From positions 1 to 43,570 of the forward strand of contig OMIX01000043.1 in assembly GCA_900299195.1 (NCBI GenBank): a stretch of 43,570 bases of DNA, read 5' to 3'. The DNA comes from Deltaproteobacteria bacterium. GTDB lineage: Bacteria > Bdellovibrionota > FAC87 > UBA2466. Positions 1 through 7,872 of this stretch are shown here, piece by piece. The notes beneath the pieces are model-generated. The model searched no databases, had not been told where the DNA came from, and saw only the letters and a program-made list of their open reading frames with translations. The translations under genes were made by a program, and so were the position numbers. Position 1 is the first letter of the stretch. The number at the start of each line of letters is the position of its first letter.

Positions 1-104
1 ATTTCAGCACCGGTGATCTGTTTTTGGGCGATAGCATCAGCGATTGCGCAGAAATTACTGCCGCGTCCTGAAGCTAAGACCACAATTCGTCGACTTATCG
101 CCAT
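1..104 (-). CDS. purN: Phosphoribosylglycinamide formyltransferase, N-terminal fragment (cut by window edge)
   Basis: Reading the minus strand from the ATG at 104 gives about 34 residues beginning [18 protein letters not shown], the N-terminal beta strand and glycine-rich turn (LASGRGSN) of GAR transformylase, which transfers a formyl group from 10-formyl-THF to GAR in purine synthesis. The gene runs off the left edge. Its start overlaps the last 10 bases of purM, as expected for a translationally coupled purM-purN pair. The motif is distinctive, but only the N-terminus can be checked. Confidence 0.88.
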   Translation of the reverse strand, partial: MAISRRIVVLASGRGSNFCAIADAIAQKQITGAE

Positions 105-1147
105 ACGACTTGAGGTTCAGATGCAGGTTCTTTAGCACTGGAACTTTCCACCGTTCCTATTCGTTGCGCTCGTAAACCCGATTGTTCTAAATGGGCTAGC
201 AGTGAGTCTGTATTTTCTGGGCGACAAGCAGCGATCATTCCCACCCCACAGTTGAAGGTGTCCAACATTTGATTTTGTGACAATCCGGTCTTGTTCTTTA
301 TCCAGTTGAACAAGGGACTCAAGACGAGTTTTTCAAATGAGACATGGGCTTCAGTAGCCACAGGGAGAATTCTAGGAAGGTTCCCGTTAATCCCTCCTCC
401 GGTAATGTGCGCTAAACCTGTGAGAGAATTTAAAATAGGTTTTAGCGCTTTAACGTAAATCGTAGTCGGTTTAAGCAATGCCTCTTTCCAAGTTTGTGAG
501 GAGAACGGCGTGTTTTCATTGGGGTTAAGTTTTTCTTGCTCGATCAATTTTCGAACTAAAGAATAGCCATTGGAGTGAAGTCCGTTCGATTCCAGAGCTA
601 CTAAACAATCTCCGGGTCGAACCTTGGTTTCACCTAAAATATTTTTTCTATCGACTAAGCCCACACTAAATCCCGCTAAATCAAAGTCTTGGTCAACATA
701 GAGTCCGGGCATTTCGGCCGTTTCTCCGCCTGCTAAAGAACACTCAGCCATTTCACAAGCGAGTTGAATACTTTTTAGGAGAGGTAGCAGTTGGTTTGAG
801 TCAAGTTTTCCGCACGCATAGTAGTCTAAAAATACGAGAGGGGTTGCTCCAACGCAAAGCAGGTCGTTGACATTCATTGCCACCAAATCTTCGCCAAGTC
901 GGTCGATAGCTCCCCAATCTAAAGCTAGTTTCGATTTGGTTCCCACTCCGTCACAACAGGACACCAGGAGAGGATCTTCAAAACGGGACAAAGTTTCTTT
1001 TAACGAAAAACAGGAAGCATAGGGTCCGATGCCTGAAAGGAGTCTCGGATCTCGGGGTCTGGTTTTTAAAAAGCCACTAAAATGTTCGATGATCTGATCG
1101 GCCTTGTTGGGATCTACCCCGCTTTTTTCGTAGGTTAAACGGTTCAT
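95..1147 (-). CDS. purM: Phosphoribosylformylglycinamidine cyclo-ligase (AIR synthetase)
   Basis: 350 residues, the normal PurM length. It closes the imidazole ring of FGAM to AIR using ATP in cytosolic purine synthesis. The N-terminus reads [18 protein letters not shown]. The conserved nucleotide-binding core is present ([16 protein letters not shown], then [14 protein letters not shown]), followed by GGETAEMPG and, further on, [14 protein letters not shown]. The stop overlaps the purN start and the ATG overlaps the stop of the upstream hotdog gene (ATGA), so the three genes probably form one operon on the minus strand. Confidence 0.97.
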   Translation of the reverse strand: MNRLTYEKSGVDPNKADQIIEHFSGFLKTRPRDPRLLSGIGPYASCFSLKETLSRFEDPLLVSCCDGVGTKSKLALDWGAIDRLGEDLVAMNVNDLLCVGATPLVFLDYYACGKLDSNQLLPLLKSIQLACEMAECSLAGGETAEMPGLYVDQDFDLAGFSVGLVDRKNILGETKVRPGDCLVALESNGLHSNGYSLVRKLIEQEKLNPNENTPFSSQTWKEALLKPTTIYVKALKPILNSLTGLAHITGGGINGNLPRILPVATEAHVSFEKLVLSPLFNWIKNKTGLSQNQMLDTFNCGVGMIAACRPENTDSLLAHLEQSGLRAQRIGTVESSSAKEPASEPQVVWR

Positions 1148-1590
1148 AGAGGTTTTCTCTGTAGCTCTTTGGGAGTCACACAGGTTCCGGTAGCTTTAAC
1201 CACCACAATGGGGGCTTTGAGCACTTTGGCAGCACTGGGCGCCACTGAAGGTTCAGGTTCAATCACTTTGCGGGCAGTAAAAGCCATTTTTCGGGAGGTG
1301 TTCCCAATTTGAGTGATTTCCCCTTCAATTTCTAAGTAGTCCCCTCCAAAAACCGGGGCAAGGAACTCAACGTTGTCGTAAGCTCTAAAAAGCCCTTCAT
1401 CGCCATCTAATCGAATGAGAAGCTCAGTAGCTACATCTCCAAAAAACTCCAAAACTTTACTGCCTGAGACCAGGTTACCGCCATAGTGGGCCTCGCTGTT
1501 GGGGACTCTTAAACGTAAAACGGCTTTTAAGTTCTCCGATTTTTGTGGGCTCTTGCTCGAAGTAGTTGATTTCTTTGTTTTTTGCGGCAC
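1144..1590 (-). CDS. Hotdog-fold protein resembling 3-aminobutyryl-CoA ammonia-lyase / acyl-CoA thioesterase
   Basis: A single hotdog domain. The stretch [10 protein letters not shown]...[16 protein letters not shown]...[13 protein letters not shown]...GNTSRKMAF closely recalls Kal-type 3-aminobutyryl-CoA ammonia-lyases of lysine fermentation, but the exact substrate cannot be settled from sequence alone. I chose the GTG at 1590 (148 residues) because a strong GGGAGG lies 8 bases upstream (1599-1604); the frame is open to a TTG at 1659, but that TTG is part of a promoter-like TTGACA. A Lys/Ser-rich N-terminal tail precedes the domain. The gene overlaps purM by four bases and leads the purMN operon. 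Confidence 0.75.
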   Translation of the reverse strand: MPQKTKKSTTSSKSPQKSENLKAVLRLRVPNSEAHYGGNLVSGSKVLEFFGDVATELLIRLDGDEGLFRAYDNVEFLAPVFGGDYLEIEGEITQIGNTSRKMAFTARKVIEPEPSVAPSAAKVLKAPIVVVKATGTCVTPKELQRKPL

Positions 1591-1630
1591 TTTTGAGACC
1601 TCCCTTAAAAGGTTGTTCTTGGGAGCCCGC

Positions 1631-1659
1631 ATACTAACTGGGGGATAAAAGGGTGTCAA
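1631..1659 (-). promoter_or_regulatory. Sigma70-type promoter for the hotdog-purM-purN operon
   Basis: On the minus strand TTGACA (1659-1654) is followed after 17 bases by TAGTAT (1636-1631). Transcription would begin near 1624, upstream of the GTG start at 1590 and its ribosome binding site. This supports the shorter protein start and the operon reading. It is a pattern match only. Confidence 0.6.
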
Positions 1660-1738
1660 AGGGGAGGGATAAAAAGGTGCCCGACGGCAAGTGATTAGAA
1701 TTTAAGGGGTTTATGGCTCCTCTCAACTGAGATTTTTC

Positions 1739-1767
1739 TTGACTAAGTGTGGCCACTTTTTTAGATT
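1739..1767 (+). promoter_or_regulatory. Sigma70-type promoter for rplS
   Basis: TTGACT (1739-1744), a 17-base spacer and TAGATT (1762-1767). The predicted start near 1774 leaves a very short leader containing TTGGAG (1775-1780) before the rplS ATG at 1789. Short leaders with strong promoters are usual for ribosomal protein genes. Confidence 0.6.
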
Positions 1768-1788
1768 GCCCGCTTTGGAGAACTTACT

Positions 1789-2235
1789 ATGCAGAACCCG
1801 ATTTTGGATAATATCAATAAAGCGCAAGAGAAAAAGCGTCCTAACTTTAGAGTGGGAGACCGAGTTAATGTTTCCGTAAAACTTAAAGAAGGTGAAAAGG
1901 AGCGCGTTCAAGCTTTTCGCGGGCTAGTCATCTCCAAAACACCCAAGTCCGGAAAAGGTCCTGGGGCCAACTTTACGGTTCGAAAAATTTCTGAAGGCGT
2001 GGGTGTTGAGAGAATTTTCCCAATCCACTCTCCTTTCATTGAAAAAATTGAAGTCGAATCTTCTAGCGAAGTGCGTCGTTCACGTTTGTATTTCTTGCGT
2101 GAATTAAAAGGTAAGAAAGCTCGATTGAAAGAAGCCACTCGTTTTGGTGAAGAGATGGTCACTGAAGACAATGCACCTGTAGTGACTCCTGAAGTGGCAG
2201 CTGCGCCAGAAGCAGCTCCTAAAGCAGATAAATAA
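1789..2235 (+). CDS. rplS: 50S ribosomal protein L19
   Basis: The first ~115 residues are a complete L19: [45 protein letters not shown] and [20 protein letters not shown]. It lies at the 30S-50S interface of the ribosome. At 148 residues it is longer than typical L19 (about 115), owing to an acidic then Ala/Pro-rich C-terminal tail. It is the first gene of a rplS-rnhB-yraN group that is often conserved in bacteria. Confidence 0.97.
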   Translation: MQNPILDNINKAQEKKRPNFRVGDRVNVSVKLKEGEKERVQAFRGLVISKTPKSGKGPGANFTVRKISEGVGVERIFPIHSPFIEKIEVESSSEVRRSRLYFLRELKGKKARLKEATRFGEEMVTEDNAPVVTPEVAAAPEAAPKADK

Positions 2236-2253
2236 TCTCTCTCTTAAGAATCA

Positions 2254-2856
2254 TTGGATCCTAAATGGACATACGAAGCGGATTGCATCGTAAAAGGTTA
2301 TCGGTGTGTCGCTGGTGTTGATGAAGTAGGAATGGGATGCTTGGCGGGTCCTGTTTTGGCAGCGGCTGTGGTCCTTAATCCCAAAGATCTCCCTCAGGGG
2401 ATTGATGATTCTAAAAAACTTTCTCCCAAAAAGCGTGAGGCACTGAGCCTAGAAATAAAAAAACGTGCGTTGGCTTATTCGATTGCTGAAGCTTCGGTGG
2501 AGGAAATCGATGCTATTAACATTTATCACGCAGCTAAGTTGGCTATGAAGAGAGCCATCGAAGGTTTGAACCTGAAAGCCGATTTTGTTTTGATGGATGG
2601 GAGAGGAAGTCTTAATATCTCGATTCCTCATCTAGCGATTGTCAAAGGAGATTCTCTTTCTCTTTCCATCGGAGCTGCTTCTATTATTGCCAAAGTCACT
2701 CGAGACCAATTCATGGAGAATTGTGACGAAAAGTTTCCAGGTTATGGATTTTCAAAACATAAAGGCTATGGAAGTGTTCTTCACCGTAAGTCTTTAACCG
2801 AAAAAGGGCCTACCGAAATCCATCGCAAGAGTTTTTCCTGGAGTCCCGTGGTTTAG
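2254..2856 (+). CDS. rnhB: Ribonuclease HII
   Basis: 200 residues, the usual size. It cleaves the RNA strand of RNA-DNA hybrids and single embedded ribonucleotides. Catalytic acidic residues are visible: D23-E24 in GVDEVGMG, D115 in VLMDGRG and D133 in IVKGDSLSLSIGAASIIAKVTRD. The motif reads DEVGMG where DEVGRG/DEAGRG is usual. The start used is a TTG at 2254 with a weak AAGAA upstream; no in-frame ATG occurs before the catalytic motif. It lies 18 bases after rplS. Confidence 0.95.
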   Translation: MDPKWTYEADCIVKGYRCVAGVDEVGMGCLAGPVLAAAVVLNPKDLPQGIDDSKKLSPKKREALSLEIKKRALAYSIAEASVEEIDAINIYHAAKLAMKRAIEGLNLKADFVLMDGRGSLNISIPHLAIVKGDSLSLSIGAASIIAKVTRDQFMENCDEKFPGYGFSKHKGYGSVLHRKSLTEKGPTEIHRKSFSWSPVV

Positions 2857-2913
2857 ATTTTCTTCGGGGAGCGTTGAGAAATAAAAGGAATCTAGCTTGC
2901 AAACCCATGCGGG

Positions 2914-3333
2914 ATGAAAAACACTGATTCCCTTCCCTTAAACCCAAAAAACAAAATCCCATTAGGAGCTTTATATGAAAAGTGTGCGGTGGCTTATTGC
3001 CGAAGAAAAAAACTGAAAATCATTTCAAGAAATCTCAGACTCAATCGCGGGGAAATCGATTGCTTGGCTTGGGATAAGAAAAATTCAAAGCTGATTGTAA
3101 TTGAAGTTCGGGGAAGAGCGAAAAAACAGTTTCTTCCTTCCCGATTTATCTCGAAACAGAAAATGGACAAATTAAAAAGTGGGGCTTTGATTTTGGCTCA
3201 CAAGTATCGGTGTCCAGTAAGAATCATTCTGCTTGAAGTGGTAGGCTCTCTCCCCAAAGAATCCCTTGTTTGGGGGTTGGAGTGGTTTCCAGAACGCTTG
3301 GGACTTTCCTTACAAGATTTTGAGATTTATTGA
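2914..3333 (+). CDS. YraN/UPF0102 family endonuclease-fold protein
   Basis: 139 residues with the UPF0102 pattern: an N-terminal helix, then NLRLNRGEIDCLAWD and IVIEVRGR, the acidic/EVR core of a restriction-endonuclease-like (Holliday-resolvase-like) fold. The family often sits beside rnhB or rsmI, as here. The biochemical role of the family is poorly defined. It starts 57 bases after rnhB and is probably co-transcribed. The ATG at 2914 has no clear ribosome binding site. Confidence 0.85.
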   Translation: MKNTDSLPLNPKNKIPLGALYEKCAVAYCRRKKLKIISRNLRLNRGEIDCLAWDKKNSKLIVIEVRGRAKKQFLPSRFISKQKMDKLKSGALILAHKYRCPVRIILLEVVGSLPKESLVWGLEWFPERLGLSLQDFEIY

Positions 3334-3392
3334 GAGTGACAATATTGGGCAACTTGGAAAAAAGTTTCACGGCTGTCAAAGCAGAATCAAGA

Positions 3393-3420
3393 TTGAATAA
3401 AAACTTTTCGTGCCTACAAA
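3393..3420 (+). promoter_or_regulatory. Possible promoter for the secreted protein at 3474
   Basis: TTGAAT (3393-3398), a 16-base spacer and TACAAA (3415-3420) lie after yraN and about 50 bases before the ATG at 3474. The match is moderate, so the gene could instead be read from upstream. Confidence 0.3.
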
Positions 3421-3473
3421 AGTTGTGCACACCTTTTGCTAACTGCAGGCTTGGGTTGGAAAGGGAGTGGACG

Positions 3474-4475
3474 ATGAGAGTCCGAAAATGGGTTGCAATA
3501 CTTTTGTTGGCAGTGGTCACACAAACTGGGTTTGGGTGGAGTTCTTCATCAAATCAAGATGATATTTCAGATGTCTTGAATTATTTGTTTGGTCATGGAG
3601 GAAAGCCTAAAGGGTTACCTGCAGACCCTAGAACGGTCATAAAGCTAGAACAAAAGGAATCGTCTCCTATCAAATTTACTGTGGGAATGCAGACAGACAT
3701 ATTGGGCGTTGTGCAAGCGGACCTTAAAACTGAGGTCGAGTACGAAAGAGATTATCAAGTTACGACCTGGATTTTTGTGGAAGGAGAAAATGCGGATGTC
3801 ATTTCTCGTAAGCCTGAGGGAACTTACTATTTTGACCCGGGAAATCGTAGGGCCGTTCGGTTGTGTGCAGTTAGCGCGTCGTTGACTCTGGCCCAGAGCT
3901 TTATAGGAAAAGTTTTTGTCGCAGCTGGAGGAGTTGAAAAGACCAAGAAGTATTCAGGAATGGAGGAGGTTTTACAAACTTCAGAATTAGTTGAGATAAA
4001 GCCTGGAGAAAGTCCTGAGTTTCATAAAAGAGCCTGTGATGAGTTCGCACAAAAAAAATATGCTCAAGTCATGAAAACTTTAGAGGCATTAGCAACCTCT
4101 AGAATTTATTGGGATGACTTAAGTCAATGCAATCCTAAAGAGGAAATCAATCGAGATTCTGTGTGCGGAACTTGGCACCGAACTTTATTTCCTTCGGTTC
4201 AAGCTTGGACAGTGCCCGTCTGTGAGCGTCGTGCCGGAGAAAAGAACTACTTTTGTAATTTGCATTCCATTAAAGGCGGAGCGTGTCCTTACCGAGATCC
4301 GGAAACCAAACAACGGCTAACCTCGGGAATGTTTGAGTACAGTTGCGCCAAAGGACTTTATTGTGCCCTGACTAAAGAGGGTGGATTTTTTAGTTATGCT
4401 AAGGCACAGTGCAAGGAAGTGGTGGGGATGAATAAGAGTTCACGAAACACACCCCCTACCTCCAAGACGCATTAA
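3474..4475 (+). CDS. Secreted cysteine-containing protein of unknown function
   Basis: I recognise no family. The frame is open from 3330, but the ATG at 3474 has AGGGAG six bases upstream and begins a classic signal peptide (MRVRKWVAILLLAVVTQTGFG), giving 333 residues. The middle is predicted beta-rich (KFTVGMQTDILGVVQADLKTEVEYERDY). The last ~130 residues hold about ten cysteines, suggesting a disulfide-stabilised extracytoplasmic domain. It ends 37 bases before the convergent STAS gene. Confidence 0.75.
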   Translation: MRVRKWVAILLLAVVTQTGFGWSSSSNQDDISDVLNYLFGHGGKPKGLPADPRTVIKLEQKESSPIKFTVGMQTDILGVVQADLKTEVEYERDYQVTTWIFVEGENADVISRKPEGTYYFDPGNRRAVRLCAVSASLTLAQSFIGKVFVAAGGVEKTKKYSGMEEVLQTSELVEIKPGESPEFHKRACDEFAQKKYAQVMKTLEALATSRIYWDDLSQCNPKEEINRDSVCGTWHRTLFPSVQAWTVPVCERRAGEKNYFCNLHSIKGGACPYRDPETKQRLTSGMFEYSCAKGLYCALTKEGGFFSYAKAQCKEVVGMNKSSRNTPPTSKTH

Positions 4476-4511
4476 ACAGGTCGGAAAACGTTAGCTGAGG
4501 ATGGGGTTTTA

Positions 4512-4910
4512 TTAGCCCAATTCAACTTCAGGGTTAGACTTTTTCTTTTTGAGTTTTTTGGGTTCAGGCTCATCGAAAGCTTTTAGGGCTAGCTCGATAT
4601 TTTCATAAACAGAAAAAGGATATTTTTGGGTTCTGTAAGCATTAAATATTTTGTCGAACTCAGCTGAAACGTGGATCATTCTAGGGGTGGGCTTTAGAGA
4701 TAAGATCTGTTTTAAGGTAGTGATGAAGTGATTGATTCCACTGGAACCTACAAATTTCAGTTTTTCAAAGTTGAAAATAAGTTGAGCCTCTGGCTGTTGG
4801 CTTAAAATGGTTTCACATGTCTTTTGGAACTTGAGAGTCGTCTCAAATTCGAGATAGCCTTCAAGTTCAAAAACAACTACTTTACCGTCTTGTTTAGCTC
4901 GCATTATCAT
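4512..4910 (-). CDS. STAS-domain protein (anti-sigma factor antagonist-like)
   Basis: 132 residues: a STAS domain over residues 1-110 and a Lys-rich tail. The core LIFNFEKLKFVGSSGINHF has the (D/N)...SSG loop, with S56 or S57 as the likely phosphorylatable serine. SpoIIAA/RsbV-type proteins bind anti-sigma factors in a phosphorylation-dependent way; no kinase or phosphatase partner is encoded nearby, so the pathway is unknown. AAGGA six bases upstream supports the ATG at 4910. The gap to divergent rsmI is only 31 bases. Confidence 0.85.
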   Translation of the reverse strand: MIMRAKQDGKVVVFELEGYLEFETTLKFQKTCETILSQQPEAQLIFNFEKLKFVGSSGINHFITTLKQILSLKPTPRMIHVSAEFDKIFNAYRTQKYPFSVYENIELALKAFDEPEPKKLKKKKSNPEVELG

Positions 4911-4941
4911 GGTGGTTCCTTAGGAAGAGGGAGAAATTAAG

Positions 4942-5757
4942 ATGACTTCTAAATTATACATCATCGCTACCCCTTTAGGGAATCTGGGGGATATAACGCT
5001 AAGAGCAATTGAAGTATTTAAAACGGTGGATACCTTTTTTGCAGAGGACAGTCGTGAATTTCAGAAACTGTTGATGGCTCTGAACATTCCCACTGAAGGT
5101 AAAAAAATACTTTCTTATGCTTCGCACAATCTCAAAGAAGCGACTGAACAGGCGATTCAATGGCTCACGAGCGGCAGAACTTTAGGGCTTGTGACCGATC
5201 GTGGAACTCCGGCGGTGTCAGATCCCGGAGCTCAGTTAGTCAAACGAGCTCATGAAGAAAAAATTTCGGTCATTCCTATTCCAGGCGTCTCGAGCGTGAC
5301 TACTCTAATTTCGGTGAGTGGAATCGAATCGACTGGCTTTGAGTTTGTCGGTTTTCTTCCTCATACTGACAAGCAGAGAAGCCAATTGTGGGAGCGAGTC
5401 GCAAAGCACGAAATTCCGGTGGTATTTTTTGAATCTCCCAAGAGAATTCAGGCCTCAGTTTTAGAACTTCAAAAAGAATTTCCTGAAGGAGAGATTTTTA
5501 TCGGACGGGAAATGACTAAAAAATTTGAGGAGTATCGTTGGTTAAAATTAAAAGAGGTGAACCCTTCAGCTTTGCCTGAAATAGGGGAGTATGCTGCGAT
5601 TTTGGTCCCGGGAAAGAAGTGGGTGATGGAAGATTGGCAAAAAGAACTAGAGTTGAGGCTTTCCCCCGATAAAGAATGGGCTAAAGAGATCGGGAAACGC
5701 TACGGAATCGCTTCATCAGAAGTGTATAATGCTCTGCAGAAAATTAAAAATAAATAG
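4942..5757 (+). CDS. rsmI: 16S rRNA (cytidine1402-2'-O)-methyltransferase
   Basis: 271 residues, a tetrapyrrole-methylase-fold enzyme that 2'-O-methylates C1402 in the decoding centre using SAM. The N-terminus LYIIATPLGNLGDITLRAI, AEDSRE, and GLVTDRGTPAVSDPG (residues 82-96) with IPIPGVSSV are diagnostic of RsmI. A purine-rich ribosome binding site (AGGGAG) precedes the ATG. The intergenic space to the STAS gene is too short for two full promoters, so at least one lies inside the opposing gene. Confidence 0.96.
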   Translation: MTSKLYIIATPLGNLGDITLRAIEVFKTVDTFFAEDSREFQKLLMALNIPTEGKKILSYASHNLKEATEQAIQWLTSGRTLGLVTDRGTPAVSDPGAQLVKRAHEEKISVIPIPGVSSVTTLISVSGIESTGFEFVGFLPHTDKQRSQLWERVAKHEIPVVFFESPKRIQASVLELQKEFPEGEIFIGREMTKKFEEYRWLKLKEVNPSALPEIGEYAAILVPGKKWVMEDWQKELELRLSPDKEWAKEIGKRYGIASSEVYNALQKIKNK

Positions 5758-5796
5758 ACTGTGAAGAAATCTTCATAATTTGTCGAAAAGTAGAGT

Positions 5797-6204
5797 GTGA
5801 AATATTTCATCTACTTTTTGTGTGGCTTCAATTTCATGGTATCGCAGGCAAACGCCACTGCGATGGGAACCATCATCCAGGTCGCTCGAAGGCTAAGAAT
5901 GAGTTATTCCGAGCCTGTTCCTCCGAAAGACTACTTTATCGATCTAGGAGAAAGAGATGGTCTTAAAGTGGGCGATAGGGTTGAGGTGTATCGATATGTG
6001 CCTGTGCCCAATAGAATGGCTTCGGGAGATTGGCATGTGATGAAAGTGACTTTGGGCGAGTTAAGGATCAAACAGGTGGGGGAATCGACTAGTGTGGCGC
6101 GCTATGAGCGAGAACGTGAAATTAATTCTTTACCTGCTATGGAATATCAAAGTTTAATGTTAGGGGATCAAGTTATATTGAAAACAGGTTTGCCTTTTAA
6201 GTAA
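5797..6204 (+). CDS. Small secreted protein with an FlgT-C/CsgG-like beta domain
   Basis: 135 residues from a GTG start at 5797. Residues 1-20 (MKYFIYFLCGFNFMVSQANA) look like a signal peptide. The central DLGERDGLKVGDRVEVYRYV and the later LGDQVIL resemble the small beta-barrel found at the C-terminus of FlgT-like or CsgG-associated proteins, but the match is short and I treat it as suggestive. It lies 39 bases after rsmI and 24 bases before the HNH gene, all on the plus strand. Confidence 0.6.
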   Translation: MKYFIYFLCGFNFMVSQANATAMGTIIQVARRLRMSYSEPVPPKDYFIDLGERDGLKVGDRVEVYRYVPVPNRMASGDWHVMKVTLGELRIKQVGESTSVARYEREREINSLPAMEYQSLMLGDQVILKTGLPFK

Positions 6205-6228
6205 GGCATTTTAGAATAAAAGTATCTC

Positions 6229-6759
6229 ATGCATCACACTTTGCTTTTAAATGCCGGCTTCGAGCCGTTACGTGTGGTTTCCTGGCAGCGGGCTTTTATT
6301 TTAATTTTTCAGAATAAAGTGGAAATTCTGGAAGAGTACTCCTCTGCTGTAAATACGGTGAATCGAAGTTTCAAAATTCCTGCCGTGATTCGCTTGCGTC
6401 GTTGGGTCAATTTAAAAAAACAAGGTCCAGTGATTAGATTTTCTCGAGCGAATCTGTATGCTCGAGATGAGTATCGATGCCAGTATTGTTATAAAAAATT
6501 TGCTGACAAAGAGTTGACGATGGACCATGTGAAACCTGCGGTGAAAGGTGGAAAAAAAACGTGGGATAATATCGTGACTGCTTGTGTGAAGTGCAATCAA
6601 AAAAAGAGCGATAAGAGTCCTGAAGAAGTAGGAATGCGACTTTTACAAAAGCCTAAAACGCCCACTTGGTTGCCTGGGTTTTATAATACGCTACAAACTC
6701 GAACGGCCCATAGCCTTTGGGAACCTTACTTGAATTTGGTTGAGCAGGTTCTTACTTAA
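6229..6759 (+). CDS. HNH endonuclease family protein
   Basis: 176 residues. The N-terminal ~75 residues (LLLNAGFEPLRVVSWQRAF) match the conserved lead of chromosomal HNH proteins. The nuclease core has zinc-ligand pairs C84xxC87 (CQYC) and C119xxC122 (CVKC), with H100 in MDHVKP and N114 in WDNIVTAC. Many Gram-negative genomes carry such a stand-alone protein without a modification partner, and none is seen here, so a DNA repair or processing role is as likely as restriction. Its stop overlaps that of the convergent HD gene by four bases. Confidence 0.88.
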   Translation: MHHTLLLNAGFEPLRVVSWQRAFILIFQNKVEILEEYSSAVNTVNRSFKIPAVIRLRRWVNLKKQGPVIRFSRANLYARDEYRCQYCYKKFADKELTMDHVKPAVKGGKKTWDNIVTACVKCNQKKSDKSPEEVGMRLLQKPKTPTWLPGFYNTLQTRTAHSLWEPYLNLVEQVLT

Positions 6760-7355
6760 TTCCGCACAGAAGGGTCCATTCCCTCAAAGACAACATTAGA
6801 AAGTAATTTGGTTTGCGTGGCAAACTCACTCACTAATGCTTTGGATCGAACTTCATTTAGTTTTGGGTACAGAATATTTAACAGGGTTCTGAAGTACCAG
6901 CCGACATCTCTGCCGGGAACAGGATAACGTTTCCAAACATCTTTTCCTAAACTTTTAAGATCGAGATTTAGTGTAGTAAGTTCATGAAGCTCTTCGCACG
7001 CGATGACCAGGAGTGAACGTTCAGAAAGAGATTCTACTTTTTTTAGGTAGGCTTTTTTAGCCTCCGACCATTCCCACTTTCCTACCGAGACTTCGGGGGG
7101 ATCTTCGAAAGCTCTCACCAAATCGGCCGTTTCTTCTCCGAATTGTTTTGCTATTTCATCGCAAGAGACTCCCTCGCCGATGAGGTCGTGCAAGAGGGCT
7201 GCTTGAGCTTGTTGAAAATCTCCTCCGTAGAAAAGAACCAAAGCGGCTACCGCAAGAGGGTGATGCAGGAAGGGCAGTGAGGTATTCTTCCATTTTTGTG
7301 TGGAATGAACCTTTTCCGCCCATTCTAAAGCGGCTGCCAAGGAATGATTTTTCAT
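6756..7355 (-). CDS. HD-domain phosphohydrolase, SpoT/MESH1-like
   Basis: 199 residues. The N-terminal half carries the HD signature: H17, HHP at 31-33 and LLHDLIGEG with H56-D57, arranged as in (p)ppGpp hydrolases of the SpoT/MESH1 type (AALEWAEKVH...HPLAVAALV...AQAALLHD...FGEETADLV). The usual ED after HD is replaced by GEG, so the activity may differ. There is no synthetase domain. It begins 9 bases after trxA on the same strand and is probably in its operon. Confidence 0.75.
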   Translation of the reverse strand: MKNHSLAAALEWAEKVHSTQKWKNTSLPFLHHPLAVAALVLFYGGDFQQAQAALLHDLIGEGVSCDEIAKQFGEETADLVRAFEDPPEVSVGKWEWSEAKKAYLKKVESLSERSLLVIACEELHELTTLNLDLKSLGKDVWKRYPVPGRDVGWYFRTLLNILYPKLNEVRSKALVSEFATQTKLLSNVVFEGMDPSVRN

Positions 7356-7364
7356 GTCGCTCGA

Positions 7365-7700
7365 TTAGCCTTGAGCGACCTTAGAAAGCATCATCTTGAT
7401 TTTTTCTTTAGGTTGATTGCCCACCAGCTCATTCACTTTTTTTCCGTCCTGGAAAAGAATGAGGGTCGGAATTCCGCGAATCCCGAATTGACTTGGAACT
7501 GTTTTGCAATCGTCGACGTTGACTTTAGCAAAACGAACTTTGCCTTGAAATTCATTGGCCAATTCGTCAATGACCGGAGCCAAAGCACGACAGGGCATGC
7601 ACCATTCGGCCCAGAAATCAACCAAGATAGGAGTGGAATTCTTTTCCACAGCATCAGAAAAGTTGTTGTCATCTAAATTTACGATATTTGCGTTTGCCAT
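7365..7700 (-). CDS. trxA: Thioredoxin
   Basis: 111 residues, the full thioredoxin fold: ILVDFWAEWCMPCRALAPVIDELA, FAKVNVDD, GIRGIPTLILFQDGK. The active site is WCMPC rather than the canonical WCGPC; the residue between the cysteines tunes redox potential. I chose the ATG at 7700 because AGGAGG lies 7 bases upstream; an upstream in-frame ATG overlaps that ribosome binding site. The protein is cytosolic (no signal peptide). Confidence 0.95.
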   Translation of the reverse strand: MANANIVNLDDNNFSDAVEKNSTPILVDFWAEWCMPCRALAPVIDELANEFQGKVRFAKVNVDDCKTVPSQFGIRGIPTLILFQDGKKVNELVGNQPKEKIKMMLSKVAQG

Positions 7701-7872
7701 TGATATTCCTCCTATCAAGCTTTAAGCCCCACATTATTCAGCGAGTTGTCTCTAAATTCAAGGGGATTATAAGGGGTAATCTTTCAGTTTCTAGAGAGCT
7801 TGTCCTCATCCACGGGCACAACCCCAGGGGCGATTATTTCTAGAACGAAGGGATTACCGTTTTCGTACTCTT

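Noticed and set aside
3330-3473. 48-residue N-terminal extension of the secreted protein at 3474
   Set aside because: It overlaps a promoter-like sequence and would place the signal peptide internally; the ATG at 3474 has a strong ribosome binding site.
7344-7676. Plus-strand ORF of 110 residues
   Set aside because: It is the antisense shadow of trxA.
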